A stretch of DNA of 64,000 bases from Pseudoalteromonas sp. DL-6 (GCF_004328665.1 NZ_CP019770.1:1674001-1738000), one strand, 5' to 3'. Counted from the stretch's first letter, positions 48,656 to 58,947 are shown. Made by a program: numbers and translations. Notes: generated by a model from the letters alone, not told the origin.

Positions 48656-50020
48656 CTATCTGCCTGCGCGGCGTAAAGCGCTCGATGTAAACTCATTGTC
48701 ATTGAATGACTGAGAAAAATCATACATCTTTTCTTGGTTATCTAAACCAATGGCTAAGTAGCGACGTGAGTTAAGATCGTGATACACCTCAAGTGTACTC
48801 CACTGCGTCGGTACTTCGTAATAGTTAAGGCCATAAGCCATGGCTACACGATAAAGTTGATCACGATTATCGTAAATATCGGTAACATGCACTTGCCAGC
48901 TATCTTCATCGATATAGAACACACGTTTTTTATAAATATGACGGGTGTCATCTTTCAAGTTCGCTTCAACAACCCACACACGGTGTTTTTCGTAACGAGT
49001 GTGTTCTGGGTTAATGTGACCAGGCTTTAAAATATCGTCATAAGTTAGCTTGTCGCTGTGAAGCTTGTAGCTATTGTATGGGATATAAAGCTCTTGCTTA
49101 CCTTTTAGCGTCCAGTTATAACGATTTGGTGAACCATTAAACATATCAAAGTCATCGGTTGTACGTAAGCTATCTGCTGCTGTACCCGGTGCATCATAGG
49201 CAACATTAGGCGCACGACGCACACGGCGCTGACCTGAATTGTACGTCCACGCTTGACGCGGCGTTAAAATTTGATCCATGGTTTCATGCACCAATAACGC
49301 AGTACCTGCTAAACGAGCAGGCTCAGTTACTTGCTGTTTAAACTTAAACAAGATATTAGAGTCTTGAAGTTCAGCCGGGGTAGCACTTGGATCAGAATAT
49401 TTAACTAATAACTGCTCATCAAAACCAACATAGTTATATGAACCCGATGCCGTCGGTGCTGCCTGACCGCCAAAACGCTCAATTGATTGACCACGGTAAC
49501 GAAGTAAATGGTTCCAAATTGCTTCTAAACCCGTTTTAGGGATTGGAAATGGAATACCAATAGCTGTGCTCTTAATACCATTACCGCCTTCAACTAATTC
49601 AGCAGTCGTTGCAAACTTTTTAGTTGCATCGTACACAAATTGTGGGAAAGACGCAGAACGGCGTGTTTCATACACTGGCATTTTAAACGTATCTGGGTAC
49701 GCTTCAAATAATGCTATTTGCCCTGGGCTTAAGTTTTCTTTGTATTTATCAATATTACTTTTATCAATAGTGAATAATACTTTATCGGTTGCATAAGGGT
49801 CTAAGTGGTGCATACCCGGTTCATAACCAGCTGGGGCAGAAGTAATACCGCCATTCCATGCTGGGATTGAGCCATCAGCATTCGCTGCTTTTTCTGCGCC
49901 AATTGGGCTTAAGTCTTTACCAAGGCGCGCTGCTTCTTCTGGACTAATTTTAGCCAGCGCTGCGTGACTTGCAAACAAACTACAAAACGCTGTAGCAATG
50001 AGGGTAGGTTTTTTAATCAT
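48656..50020 (-). CDS. DUF1329 periplasmic protein
   Basis: 454 residues. A signal peptide (cleavage near HAALAKI) precedes the mature family start ISPEEAARLGKDLSPIGAEKAANADGS, a classic DUF1329 opening. The remainder is beta-rich; DUF1329 is placed near LolA/LolB-like folds, which bind lipids in a half-barrel. It nearly always occurs beside DUF1302, as here, 13 bases after it. A lipid or hydrophobic-compound carrier role is inferred. AGGGG lies about 11 bases before the ATG. Confidence 0.87.
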   Translation of the reverse strand: MIKKPTLIATAFCSLFASHAALAKISPEEAARLGKDLSPIGAEKAANADGSIPAWNGGITSAPAGYEPGMHHLDPYATDKVLFTIDKSNIDKYKENLSPGQIALFEAYPDTFKMPVYETRRSASFPQFVYDATKKFATTAELVEGGNGIKSTAIGIPFPIPKTGLEAIWNHLLRYRGQSIERFGGQAAPTASGSYNYVGFDEQLLVKYSDPSATPAELQDSNILFKFKQQVTEPARLAGTALLVHETMDQILTPRQAWTYNSGQRRVRRAPNVAYDAPGTAADSLRTTDDFDMFNGSPNRYNWTLKGKQELYIPYNSYKLHSDKLTYDDILKPGHINPEHTRYEKHRVWVVEANLKDDTRHIYKKRVFYIDEDSWQVHVTDIYDNRDQLYRVAMAYGLNYYEVPTQWSTLEVYHDLNSRRYLAIGLDNQEKMYDFSQSFNDNEFTSSALRRAGR

Positions 50021-50033
50021 AATAATGTTACCC

Positions 50034-52130
50034 CTAGATAGAATATTTTAAGTTAAAAGAAACGTAATCTCGGTCAGAGAAAGTGTTGGTGTCGCCACCA
50101 CCCCAAAATGAGTTGTAACTTACATCTAAAGACCATGCATTTTGGTAATTAAAGCTCATAGTAGCACCTAATGACTTACGATCTTCAATGAATAAGAACA
50201 TTGGGTCCGGCGTATTACCATTTACATCATGCGAAAAAACAAAACGTGGTGAGAAGTTAATACCGTTGTAAAGGTTAAAGTAATCACCTTTAGCAATTAG
50301 GCGATAGCCCCACGATGAAGCCGTAGCAAACGATTTTTGCTCAGGGCCATTTGATAACGCCATGTGTAATGCAGAATAATCTGAACTACCTGGGCCTTGC
50401 ATAATACCGCTTCGACCAGTACCAGACACATTTAAGCGCATTTCATCGTATTCAGGCATATTGTTGATGCGAACACCACCAATTTCACCGACAACTGCCC
50501 AACTATCAGCACCTAATGAAGGGCCGAATAAATGCGTTGCAGTAAACTGTAATTGTGACGTATTACGCTCAATATAACCTTTAGCTAGCTCGCCAGGGCC
50601 AACCACACTTGCTGCATCGCCTTTACTCATTTGCGAAATACCTGCAAACTCAGGGCGTAAACCAGCAATAGCTAACTGCTCAGGCATGGCTGCGTAAAGT
50701 AACTCTACGTCATCGATTTGCAGCGGTTCGTCTTCACGAAAAGTAAACTCACCTGCAAACGCTGTCTCGCCAAGCGAGGTGTTAAAGCTTAAACCGTAAA
50801 GTTTAATATCTTCAGGGTACTCGTTAGTTGCTTTAGCAAATGCTTTTAGATCTGATACATTATCAGAGGTAATTTCTGTGGTGGCAATCATCGCTAAATC
50901 TTGTTGTATTGATGCTTGCGTGAAGTTAGATACGCGACCCGAAATAAGTGGACGACGGCTATGGTAATTTACATGGTAAAGTGCCACTTCTGTATCGTTC
51001 CACTCGGGTAAGAACATGCCTAAACGTAAACCATATTGACCGCCATCATCTGGCTCTGTTTTGCCATCGTAGCCTTTGCCCTTTAGCGCGACCTTGGTCG
51101 GGTACGCTAAGTACATATTTGCCAGTAACTCTTGGCCAGCTGCGCTTGATGGATCAATGCCTTGGCTCGCAGCCACTTGGCCATATGTTGCCATCAGGTT
51201 ATTTAAGCTATTTGTTAAAAACGCTAAATCGATATCAGGGTTTGAGGTAAAGCCTAGCTGTACGTTTTGTTGGTAACCGTTTTCTGCAGCAAAATCATTG
51301 GTAGAAAAATAAGTCCCTGCTGCTGGTAGGCGAGTTTCATGCCATTGATACTGATAGAAACCTTCTAAGGTCATATTTTCAGTAAGCCCTAGCGATGCCC
51401 ATAACATACCAACCGGAATAAACGCTTCTTTTAGTTCAGCACCCGGTGCTTTTAAACGGTCAATATCCACCGGATTTACGTTAATACCATGAGAAATTAA
51501 CGTACTTTCACCCCAGTTTACTACTTGTTGTCCCAAGCGAATTGACAACGGATTATAACCATCGTTTAAATCAAAGTTGGCCCATACGTAGGCATCAAGT
51601 AAACGAAGGTCGGCACAGCTTTGCTCTTTTGTATCATCGTCGTCACAAGGGTCTACGCCTTGCCCTGATGTTGGATTAACATAAGCACGATCGCCGTCCA
51701 TTAATTCAAAATCATAAAAATACATAAAACGGGTAAATAAACCGTAGTTATCTTTACTTATTGAAAGGTCATGCGTGCCCTTTAATAGTTTGGAGAAAGA
51801 CTCGCCGCTATTAAAGTTTAAATCACCGGCATCGCCATTGTTCGAGTAAGAGCCTGGTTGTGCCCAGACGTCTTGAGAAGTGTATATCGTATTGAGTGCT
51901 GGGTTATAGCCAGTCCAATCGAAAGATGGGTTATTACTTTTACCTATAATGCTAAAGTCACGGTCTTCAACACGAATACTTTGGCCATAAGAAAAAGTAG
52001 AATCGAAGGCGACATCAAAACCGCCTACCTCAAATGTTGCAGCCTGTGTCTGTGCTGCAGATAACCCCATAGCCGCAGCTGTTAAGCCGAGTACTATTTT
52101 ATTTTTAACAAAAAGCGATCTTCTTATCAT
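50034..52130 (-). CDS. DUF1302 outer-membrane beta-barrel protein
   Basis: 698 residues. A signal peptide (cleavage near AQTQA) precedes a long series of alternating strands with aromatic ends, ending DYVSFNLKYSI; an acidic CDDDDTKEQSC loop (about 162-172) probably forms a disulfide. The length and start (TFEVGGFDVAFDSTFSYG) match DUF1302 outer-membrane proteins. A very strong GGGGGG ribosome site precedes the ATG. It is the first gene of the DUF1302-DUF1329 unit, with an ACGT-type palindromic region about 150 bases upstream. Channel specificity unknown. Confidence 0.87.
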   Translation of the reverse strand: MIRRSLFVKNKIVLGLTAAAMGLSAAQTQAATFEVGGFDVAFDSTFSYGQSIRVEDRDFSIIGKSNNPSFDWTGYNPALNTIYTSQDVWAQPGSYSNNGDAGDLNFNSGESFSKLLKGTHDLSISKDNYGLFTRFMYFYDFELMDGDRAYVNPTSGQGVDPCDDDDTKEQSCADLRLLDAYVWANFDLNDGYNPLSIRLGQQVVNWGESTLISHGINVNPVDIDRLKAPGAELKEAFIPVGMLWASLGLTENMTLEGFYQYQWHETRLPAAGTYFSTNDFAAENGYQQNVQLGFTSNPDIDLAFLTNSLNNLMATYGQVAASQGIDPSSAAGQELLANMYLAYPTKVALKGKGYDGKTEPDDGGQYGLRLGMFLPEWNDTEVALYHVNYHSRRPLISGRVSNFTQASIQQDLAMIATTEITSDNVSDLKAFAKATNEYPEDIKLYGLSFNTSLGETAFAGEFTFREDEPLQIDDVELLYAAMPEQLAIAGLRPEFAGISQMSKGDAASVVGPGELAKGYIERNTSQLQFTATHLFGPSLGADSWAVVGEIGGVRINNMPEYDEMRLNVSGTGRSGIMQGPGSSDYSALHMALSNGPEQKSFATASSWGYRLIAKGDYFNLYNGINFSPRFVFSHDVNGNTPDPMFLFIEDRKSLGATMSFNYQNAWSLDVSYNSFWGGGDTNTFSDRDYVSFNLKYSI

Positions 52131-52263
52131 TTTGGTTCCCCCCTGTCGCGGGTAATTTTTGTGTGATCAAGTTATTGTTTTTAGTGTAATCGTAACGATA
52201 GAAGCGAATTAAACAAATTACAAATGGTCGCCTTCAATCAGTTATAAGTTTTTTATTTGTTTA

Positions 52264-52293
52264 ACGTTTACGTATTGGTAAGACGTCATACCA
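52264..52293. promoter_or_regulatory. Paired ACGT elements upstream of the DUF1302 operon
   Basis: ACGTTTACGT at 52264-52273 differs by one base from the ACGTTAACGT core of the bkd palindrome at 1505-1514. Next to it, 52276-52293 is an 18-bp palindrome TGGTA-N-GACGTC-N-TACCA. Both lie 134-163 bases upstream of the DUF1302 start codon. Operator function is inferred from symmetry only. Confidence 0.5.
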
Positions 52294-52383
52294 GATAATT
52301 TATACACGTAAATTAACAATAGAACAAATCGAAATTAACAAAAAGGCAATATTTGTGTATATCTATATCATAAAAAACAACAG

Positions 52384-52605
52384 CTAGGCTACTCGTTCGA
52401 GACGGATGAACTTGTTTTCATTACTTAAAATAAGTCTAAATCGACCTCGGATCCCTAAACTCGAAATAAAAGGTCGAAGATAATGAGCGGAAAAACGAAT
52501 TGTTTTACCGCTATCAGCTGTCACTTGGATTGAGCTATACCGCCCATGGTAATAATCCATGCACTTTGTATAGCTCAAATTCATACTAAAATAGTGTTCT
52601 ATCAT
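52384..52605 (-). CDS. DUF2835 small protein
   Basis: 73 residues. SMNLSYTKCMDYYHGRYSSIQVTADSG and the later HLRPFISSLGIRGRFRL fit the DUF2835 family of gammaproteobacterial small proteins, often found beside pepN. The short beta-rich chain with basic patches could bind nucleic acid, but no function is known. It starts three bases after the pepN stop, so it is co-transcribed with it. Confidence 0.82.
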   Translation of the reverse strand: MIEHYFSMNLSYTKCMDYYHGRYSSIQVTADSGKTIRFSAHYLRPFISSLGIRGRFRLILSNENKFIRLERVA

Positions 52606-52608
52606 GAT

Positions 52609-55203
52609 TTATTGTAAGGCTTTCTCGACCTTTTCAAATAGGTCGTCGCTTAACCCGTCTAAATTAGCTAATCGCTCTAATTGAGCTCTCATTGCAGTTG
52701 CACGCGTTTCATCATAACGACGCCACGACATAAACGGCGTTAACATACGAGATGCATTTTGCGGGTTAATCGCATTGAGCTTTATTAATAAATCGCCAAG
52801 TAATGTATAGCCCTTGCCATCTAAACGATGAAACTGTGCAGTATTAAAATGAGAAAAACTACCCACTAGTGCACGTACTCGGTTTGGATTTGAAAAATCA
52901 AAACAAGGGTGTGTATACAAAGCCTTTATTTTCTCAATAGCATCATCAGCAGAGTTCATTGCTTGCAGGGCAAACCACTTATCCATTACTAATACATCAT
53001 GTCGCCATTGAGCGTCGAAATGCTCGAGTAATTTATCAGACAATGGATGTGCTGCTTTAACCACACTGCTCAATGCGCCGAGTACATTGGTCATATTTGT
53101 TGATGATGCAGCCTGCTCAATTAAATTTGCCGCATCAACACCGTCGGTTTTTGCCAAATAATGTAGGCACAGCTGTTTCAGCGCACGTATTGCTACCGCT
53201 TGCGCACTAACACTGCCATCATCGGTAATGGCTTGGTAACAGCTTAAAAATTCTCTGTGCAATTGCGTGGCAATTTGCTGTTCAAATAACTCAATATTAG
53301 CCGTTATTTGATCTACCGGTATTATTTCAAATTCAGCAGCTAAGGTATCAAAACTTGGCAACTTCAACAGTTCAGCAACCAGTGCTAAATCGCCCTCACG
53401 CTGAGATAACAATCCACGTAGTGCATCAATCACCTCCTCACTCAAAGGGGTCTTACTTGCTGAAGTAACATTGGCTTTAAGAGCGTTAATAAATAACTGC
53501 TGTTGTGCATCCCAGCGTGAAAAATCGCTACGCGCAAAACGCATAATATGTAATAAATCCGCTTCACTAATAGATTGATTTAAAATACATGGAGCTGAAA
53601 AATCTTCGAGCAATACAGCGGTTGGGTTGCTGTGAATATTATCAAAGTGAAATGTTTGCGAACTTTGCGTTACATCCAGCACATGATCAAGCTGCTTGCC
53701 TTGGTACTGTAATGCAATACTCTGCCCTTGAGAGTCTAAAAGCTCAATAGCAAAAGGAATATGTAACATTGCATTGTCAGGCTGATTCGCTGGTGCAAGC
53801 TGCTCTACGCTAAGCGAGAATGTTTTCGAAGCTTCATCATACTTTTTAGTTACGTTCAGGCGAGGTGTACCACAATGGTTATACCAACGCTTAAATTGTG
53901 ATAAATCAATTGATGATGCATCACTCATTGCCGCAACAAAGTCATCGCAGGTAACCGCCTGCCCGTCATGGCGTTCAAAGTACAAAGCCATGCCTTTTTG
54001 AAAGTTTTCCTCACCCAACAATGTATGCATCATACGAATAACTTCAGCCCCTTTGTCATACACAGTAACGGTGTAAAAGTTATTCATTTCGATTACTTTT
54101 TCTGGGCGTATTGGGTGAGCCATTGGGCCGGCATCTTCGCTAAATTGATGAGTGCGCATCACTTTTACCGCGTCAATTCTATTTAGCGCACGAGAGCCTA
54201 AGTCACTACTAAACTCTTGATCTCTAAATACCGTTAAACCTTCTTTTAAAGACAGCTGAAACCAATCACGACAAGTTACACGATTTCCAGTCCAGTTATG
54301 AAAGTACTCGTGGCCAACAATAGACTCAATAGTATGATAATCTTTGTCGGTTGCCGTCTCTTGATTCGCCAACACACATTTGCTGTTGAAAATATTTAAC
54401 CCTTTATTTTCCATTGCTCCCATATTGAAGAAATCAACGGCAACAATCATATAAATATCAAGGTCATACTCTAAATTAAAACGTGACTCATCCCAAGCCA
54501 TCGCTTTTTTAAGCGACGTCATAGCATGCTCTGTTTTAGGTAAGTTTCCTTTATCGACAAATAACGCTAGGGTTACATCCTTACCACTGCGGGTAGTGTA
54601 TTTATCGTGTAAAACATCAAAGTCCCCTGCCACTAAAGCAAACAAGTAACTTGGCTTTTTGAATGGGTCTTGCCATTTTACAAAATGACGTCCATCTTGC
54701 GTTTCACCGCTATCAACTTGGTTACCATTGGAGAGTAAATGCGCAAATGTCGTATCTGCAATTATGGTGACATCAAAAGTCGAAAGGACATCAGGACGAT
54801 CCATATAGTAGGTTATTTTTCTAAACCCTTGCGCTTCACATTGAGTACAGTATGCCCCACCCGATAAGTATAAACCTTCAAGTGAAGTATTGGTTTGCGG
54901 TGATGTTTGCGTCACTATGCTTAGCTGACATTCATTAGGTAGATTATTAATGATTAATTGCTGATTTATAATTTTATAATCTTTGAGTTCTGCACCCTCT
55001 ACCGACAAAGAGATCAAAGTTAAGTCTATGCCATCTAATACCAGTGGCGCATTTAAATCGCCAACGCGCTTAAGCGTTAATAAAGCATTTACCTGAGTTT
55101 TTAATGGCTGTAAATCAAATGTCAGCTCAGTGTGTTCGATTGAAAAATGAGGGGCTTGGTAGTCTTTTAGGTATTCTGCTTGAGGTTTTTGTAGTTCAGT
55201 CAT
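52609..55203 (-). CDS. pepN: Aminopeptidase N
   Basis: 864 residues from the ATG at 55203, with GGAG five bases upstream; a GTG two codons earlier overlaps that site. M1 family: exopeptidase motif GAMEN (262-266), zinc motif HEYFH (298-302) with the third ligand Glu321 in LKEGLTVF. It removes N-terminal residues from peptides in the cytoplasm. Full length, same as E. coli PepN. Confidence 0.97.
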   Translation of the reverse strand: MTELQKPQAEYLKDYQAPHFSIEHTELTFDLQPLKTQVNALLTLKRVGDLNAPLVLDGIDLTLISLSVEGAELKDYKIINQQLIINNLPNECQLSIVTQTSPQTNTSLEGLYLSGGAYCTQCEAQGFRKITYYMDRPDVLSTFDVTIIADTTFAHLLSNGNQVDSGETQDGRHFVKWQDPFKKPSYLFALVAGDFDVLHDKYTTRSGKDVTLALFVDKGNLPKTEHAMTSLKKAMAWDESRFNLEYDLDIYMIVAVDFFNMGAMENKGLNIFNSKCVLANQETATDKDYHTIESIVGHEYFHNWTGNRVTCRDWFQLSLKEGLTVFRDQEFSSDLGSRALNRIDAVKVMRTHQFSEDAGPMAHPIRPEKVIEMNNFYTVTVYDKGAEVIRMMHTLLGEENFQKGMALYFERHDGQAVTCDDFVAAMSDASSIDLSQFKRWYNHCGTPRLNVTKKYDEASKTFSLSVEQLAPANQPDNAMLHIPFAIELLDSQGQSIALQYQGKQLDHVLDVTQSSQTFHFDNIHSNPTAVLLEDFSAPCILNQSISEADLLHIMRFARSDFSRWDAQQQLFINALKANVTSASKTPLSEEVIDALRGLLSQREGDLALVAELLKLPSFDTLAAEFEIIPVDQITANIELFEQQIATQLHREFLSCYQAITDDGSVSAQAVAIRALKQLCLHYLAKTDGVDAANLIEQAASSTNMTNVLGALSSVVKAAHPLSDKLLEHFDAQWRHDVLVMDKWFALQAMNSADDAIEKIKALYTHPCFDFSNPNRVRALVGSFSHFNTAQFHRLDGKGYTLLGDLLIKLNAINPQNASRMLTPFMSWRRYDETRATAMRAQLERLANLDGLSDDLFEKVEKALQ

Positions 55204-55253
55204 GTTCACTCCAAAAAAATAGCCCCTTTTAATGATAAAAGGAGCTACTTAAA

Positions 55254-56717
55254 TTAAGCCGTTTGTTTAGGTTTGATACGCAGTATCTTAATACCTAAGT
55301 AAGCGTAAATAACAGCTAAGAAAGGATTTATAAGGTTAAAGAAAGCATAAAGCGCATAATCAAACGGGTTGATTAGTAGCACACTTTGCATATACGCACC
55401 ACAGGTGTTCCAGGGTATAAGCGGGCTGGTGATTGTGCCACCGTCCTCTAGCGTACGTGACAAGTTAACAGGCTTTAAACCACGCTTTTTATATTCTTCT
55501 TTAAACATCCGCCCAGGTACCACAATAGCAATATACTGATCGGCAGCAATAATATTGGTACCAATACACGTTGCAATGGTAGAGGCGATAAGAGAGCCGG
55601 TGCTTTTTGCTATTTTTAAAATACTTTTAACAAAGATATCAAGTAGTCCGGTTTTTTCCATAATCGCACCAAACATGAGTGCAGTCATGATCAACCATGT
55701 CGTGGTTAACATGCCAGACATGCCGCCGCCACTCAGTAACGAGTCCATTTTTGCATCGCCCGTGTTAATCGTGAAGCCATCAAAAAAGGTGGTCCAAACC
55801 AGTTTAAAGTAACCCACAAACTCGCCCTGAGTCATGTCTATTTGGCTAGCAATTAAGTCCGATTGAAATAACATAGCCCACACAGCGCCGATCACAGCAC
55901 CAATTGAAATGGCCGGGAACGCTGGCATTTTTCGAATCGCGAGCACGAGTAATACAATTAACGGCACCAACATTTCTAAGCCAATATTAAAGTTTTGCTG
56001 AAGAATTGCAGTTATTTGATCTATTTGACCCGACTCACCCGCCGCTGTAGCGTTAAAACCCATGAAAACAAAGATAATTAAAGCAATCACAAAGCTTGGA
56101 ACCGTTGTCCAAAGCATGTGATGAATATGTTCAAACAAATCAGCACCGGCAACGGCTGGGGCTAAATTGGTTGTTTCGGATAGTGGGCTAAGCTTATCGC
56201 CAAAATAAGCGCCTGATATTACGGCGCCAGCGGTAACTGTCGGCTCTAAACCAAGCCCAGAAGCTACACCAAGTAACGCGACACCTATAGTCGCTGCTGT
56301 AGTCCATGAACTACCAATACTCATTGCTACAATGCCACAAATTAAACAACTCGCGGCGTAAAACCAGCTAGGATTAATAATTTGTAGGCCGTAATAAATT
56401 AACGTTGGTACGGTTCCTGATAATAGCCAGGTTCCGATTAGTGCTCCTACCATGAGTAAGATCAAAATTGCACTAAGAGATAAGGTGATCCCCTCAATCA
56501 TTGCATCTTCTAATTTTTTCCAGGTGTAGCCATTTTTTAAACCAATTAATGCCGCAGCGAATGTTGCAAACAACAAGGCAATTTGATTTGGTCCTGACGA
56601 TGAGTCATCACCAAATAAGTACACAGCGGCACCTAATAAACAAATTAATACAGTAATTGGAATGAGTGCATCAAGAAACGAGGCACTTTTAAGTGGTTTT
56701 TCTTCAATTGGCTTCAA
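55254..56717 (-). CDS. nhaC: NhaC-family sodium/proton antiporter
   Basis: 487 residues from a TTG at 56717, chosen because AGGAG lies eight bases upstream and the longer frame from 56789 adds an unsupported 24 residues. About 11-12 membrane segments; GLLDIFVKSI, GTNIIAADQYIAIVVPG and EDGGTITSPLIPWNTCGAYM are NhaC-family features. It exchanges sodium for protons, as expected in a marine bacterium. It follows prc across a terminator and is alone in its unit. Confidence 0.9.
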   Translation of the reverse strand: MKPIEEKPLKSASFLDALIPITVLICLLGAAVYLFGDDSSSGPNQIALLFATFAAALIGLKNGYTWKKLEDAMIEGITLSLSAILILLMVGALIGTWLLSGTVPTLIYYGLQIINPSWFYAASCLICGIVAMSIGSSWTTAATIGVALLGVASGLGLEPTVTAGAVISGAYFGDKLSPLSETTNLAPAVAGADLFEHIHHMLWTTVPSFVIALIIFVFMGFNATAAGESGQIDQITAILQQNFNIGLEMLVPLIVLLVLAIRKMPAFPAISIGAVIGAVWAMLFQSDLIASQIDMTQGEFVGYFKLVWTTFFDGFTINTGDAKMDSLLSGGGMSGMLTTTWLIMTALMFGAIMEKTGLLDIFVKSILKIAKSTGSLIASTIATCIGTNIIAADQYIAIVVPGRMFKEEYKKRGLKPVNLSRTLEDGGTITSPLIPWNTCGAYMQSVLLINPFDYALYAFFNLINPFLAVIYAYLGIKILRIKPKQTA

Positions 56718-56851
56718 AATATAGACTCCTACACACATTCGATGCATGTTGATTATTTTTATTAGCACGTACGCGCATTTATTGAGCATGCTTGATCTAG
56801 CTCAACTTTTGGTAATCGGCAATTATAACAATTTAGCAAATTATCGATAGT

Positions 56852-56878
56852 AAAAAAGGCGCCTAAGCGCCTTTTTTT
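56852..56878. terminator. Terminator between prc and the NhaC gene
   Basis: Five-base GC stem GGCGC/GCGCC with a CTAA loop, A6 and T7 flanks, 19 bases after the prc stop on the minus strand. Confidence 0.85.
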
Positions 56879-56896
56879 TACCGAGCTAAGCCTTAA

Positions 56897-58921
56897 TTAG
56901 CGCTTAGCCATACGACCATATCTAATATAATCTTGCGTTATTAGTGCCGCTTCTTCAAGGAATGGGTCGAGCTCTTCAATCACCTCTGGTACATCGTCAA
57001 GGTTTTCTATTGGCTCTTTACCTAAACGTTTTAAACGCTCGTTAGTACGGGCTAATGCGCGTGCCTCGTTTTCTTCTTTTTCTTTAATACGTTTTTTCTC
57101 AACTAAAGAAATAGTTTTACGATCTTTTTCTTCGTTGTAACGGGTGATATCTTCAAACACATAATTAAATTCAGGCTCTGTTTTAATTCGCTCATTATGC
57201 TGTTTTTCCAGCACACTAATAACAGGATTTAAACGCCCTATTTGCTTATACTGCGCTTGTACTATGCTATCCCATGGTAATGCATTATCTTGTTTACTTT
57301 CACCCCATTCTGCAGGATCAATAGCCGATGGGAAGGTAATGTCTGGGATCACCCCTTTATGCTGCGTACTCCCGCCATTAATGCGGTAAAACTTTGCAAT
57401 CGTATATTGCACACTACCTAAAGGATTATCGTATAAGTCATAAGCACGCGCTAAACCTTTATGCTGTTGCACGGTCCCTTTACCAAAGGTTTGCTCACCA
57501 ATAATAACGGCTCGACCATAGTCTTGCATTGCTGCGGCAAAGATTTCAGACGCTGATGCACTGTATCTATCAACAAGCACTGTCAGCGGGCCATCATAAT
57601 AGGTAATGCCATCACGATCTTTTTGTTCTTCAATACGGTTGTTTAAGGTATGAATTTGTACTACTGGACCTTGGTCAAAAAACAGGCCAGATAGCTGAGT
57701 CGCTTCATACAAAGAACCACCGCCATTTTGGCGTAAGTCAATAATAATGCCGTCAACATTTTGTTCTTTGAGTTTAGCCAGCTCAACTTTTACATCTTTA
57801 GATAAGTTGTTGTAAAAACCTGGTATTTCTATTACACCAATTTTACTGGTTAAATCAGAATAGCTGGCTTCAAAGACTTCTGATTTGGCAGCTCTGTCTT
57901 CAAGACGAATTTTATCACGAATAATTTCAACCACTTTTGGCGTACCGTGCGCATCTGCACCTTTAAGGTATTGCAAACGTACTTTAGTGCCTTTGGGGCC
58001 TTTTATTAAATCAACCACATCATCTAAACGCCAGCCAATTACATCAACAAATTCTTCGCCATCTTGAGCCACACCAATAATGCGATCATCAGCTTTTATT
58101 TGCTCAGATTGATCTGCTGGGCCACCAGGTACTAAACTGCGAATTACCGTGTAGTCCTCATCAGGGGTTAACACCGCCCCAATGCCTTCAAGTTCAAGAT
58201 CCATATCCATTTTGAACTGTTCTGCACGACGTGGAGATAAGTATGAAGTATGTGCTTCAATACTACGTGCAAGTGAATTCATTACAATTTGAAATGCATC
58301 TTCAGATTTTGATTGTACAAGACGCTTCTCTGCGTTTTTATAACGCTTAGTCAACACGTCTTTTATGCCAGGCCAATCTTTACCTGTCATTTTTAAACGT
58401 AATGCATCATATTTCACTCGCTCGCGCCAAATTTCATCTAACTCAGCTTGCGTAGTCGCCCATGGTGCATCTTCACGGTCGTAAAAGTATTCGTCTTCTT
58501 TGTCAAACGTCATTTCATTTTCAAGTAACGAAAGCGAAAATTCATAACGTTCAAAACGACGTTTAAGGCTTAAGTTGAAAATATCAAACGTAAACCCTAA
58601 CTTGCCACTAATTAGCGCGTTATCAAAACGCTCACGATATTGCTCAAATGAGTCAATATCGCTTTTTAAAAACACGCTTTTATTAAAATCAAGGGATTCG
58701 ATATAACGATCAAACACTTTACTTGAAAGTTCATCGTTAAATCGAACAGGTGTGTAGTGCGAACGAGTAAATAGGTTAGCCACTCGCTTACTGGCTGTAC
58801 CGTGCTGACTTTCTTGCTTTAGCAAAGGTAAGTCTTCTAATGTTACCGGCTCTACTGCAGCAAATAATGAACCTGAAAACAGTGCAGCAACTAACGGAAT
58901 GAGCGTAAACTTTTTACTCAT
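56897..58921 (-). CDS. prc: Tail-specific periplasmic protease Prc (Tsp)
   Basis: 674 residues from the ATG at 58921, with AAGGAG six bases upstream. Signal peptide (cleavage near SLFAAVEP), a PDZ domain (about 240-330) and the S41 peptidase domain. The catalytic serine is in YSASASEIFAAAMQ and the general-base lysine in TFGKGTVQQ. It degrades misfolded or tagged periplasmic proteins and processes penicillin-binding protein 3 in E. coli. A DUF3340-type C-terminal region is present. Preceded by proQ, as in E. coli. Confidence 0.97.
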   Translation of the reverse strand: MSKKFTLIPLVAALFSGSLFAAVEPVTLEDLPLLKQESQHGTASKRVANLFTRSHYTPVRFNDELSSKVFDRYIESLDFNKSVFLKSDIDSFEQYRERFDNALISGKLGFTFDIFNLSLKRRFERYEFSLSLLENEMTFDKEDEYFYDREDAPWATTQAELDEIWRERVKYDALRLKMTGKDWPGIKDVLTKRYKNAEKRLVQSKSEDAFQIVMNSLARSIEAHTSYLSPRRAEQFKMDMDLELEGIGAVLTPDEDYTVIRSLVPGGPADQSEQIKADDRIIGVAQDGEEFVDVIGWRLDDVVDLIKGPKGTKVRLQYLKGADAHGTPKVVEIIRDKIRLEDRAAKSEVFEASYSDLTSKIGVIEIPGFYNNLSKDVKVELAKLKEQNVDGIIIDLRQNGGGSLYEATQLSGLFFDQGPVVQIHTLNNRIEEQKDRDGITYYDGPLTVLVDRYSASASEIFAAAMQDYGRAVIIGEQTFGKGTVQQHKGLARAYDLYDNPLGSVQYTIAKFYRINGGSTQHKGVIPDITFPSAIDPAEWGESKQDNALPWDSIVQAQYKQIGRLNPVISVLEKQHNERIKTEPEFNYVFEDITRYNEEKDRKTISLVEKKRIKEKEENEARALARTNERLKRLGKEPIENLDDVPEVIEELDPFLEEAALITQDYIRYGRMAKR

Positions 58922-58947
58922 ACACAACTCCTTAATTTTTTCGCAAC

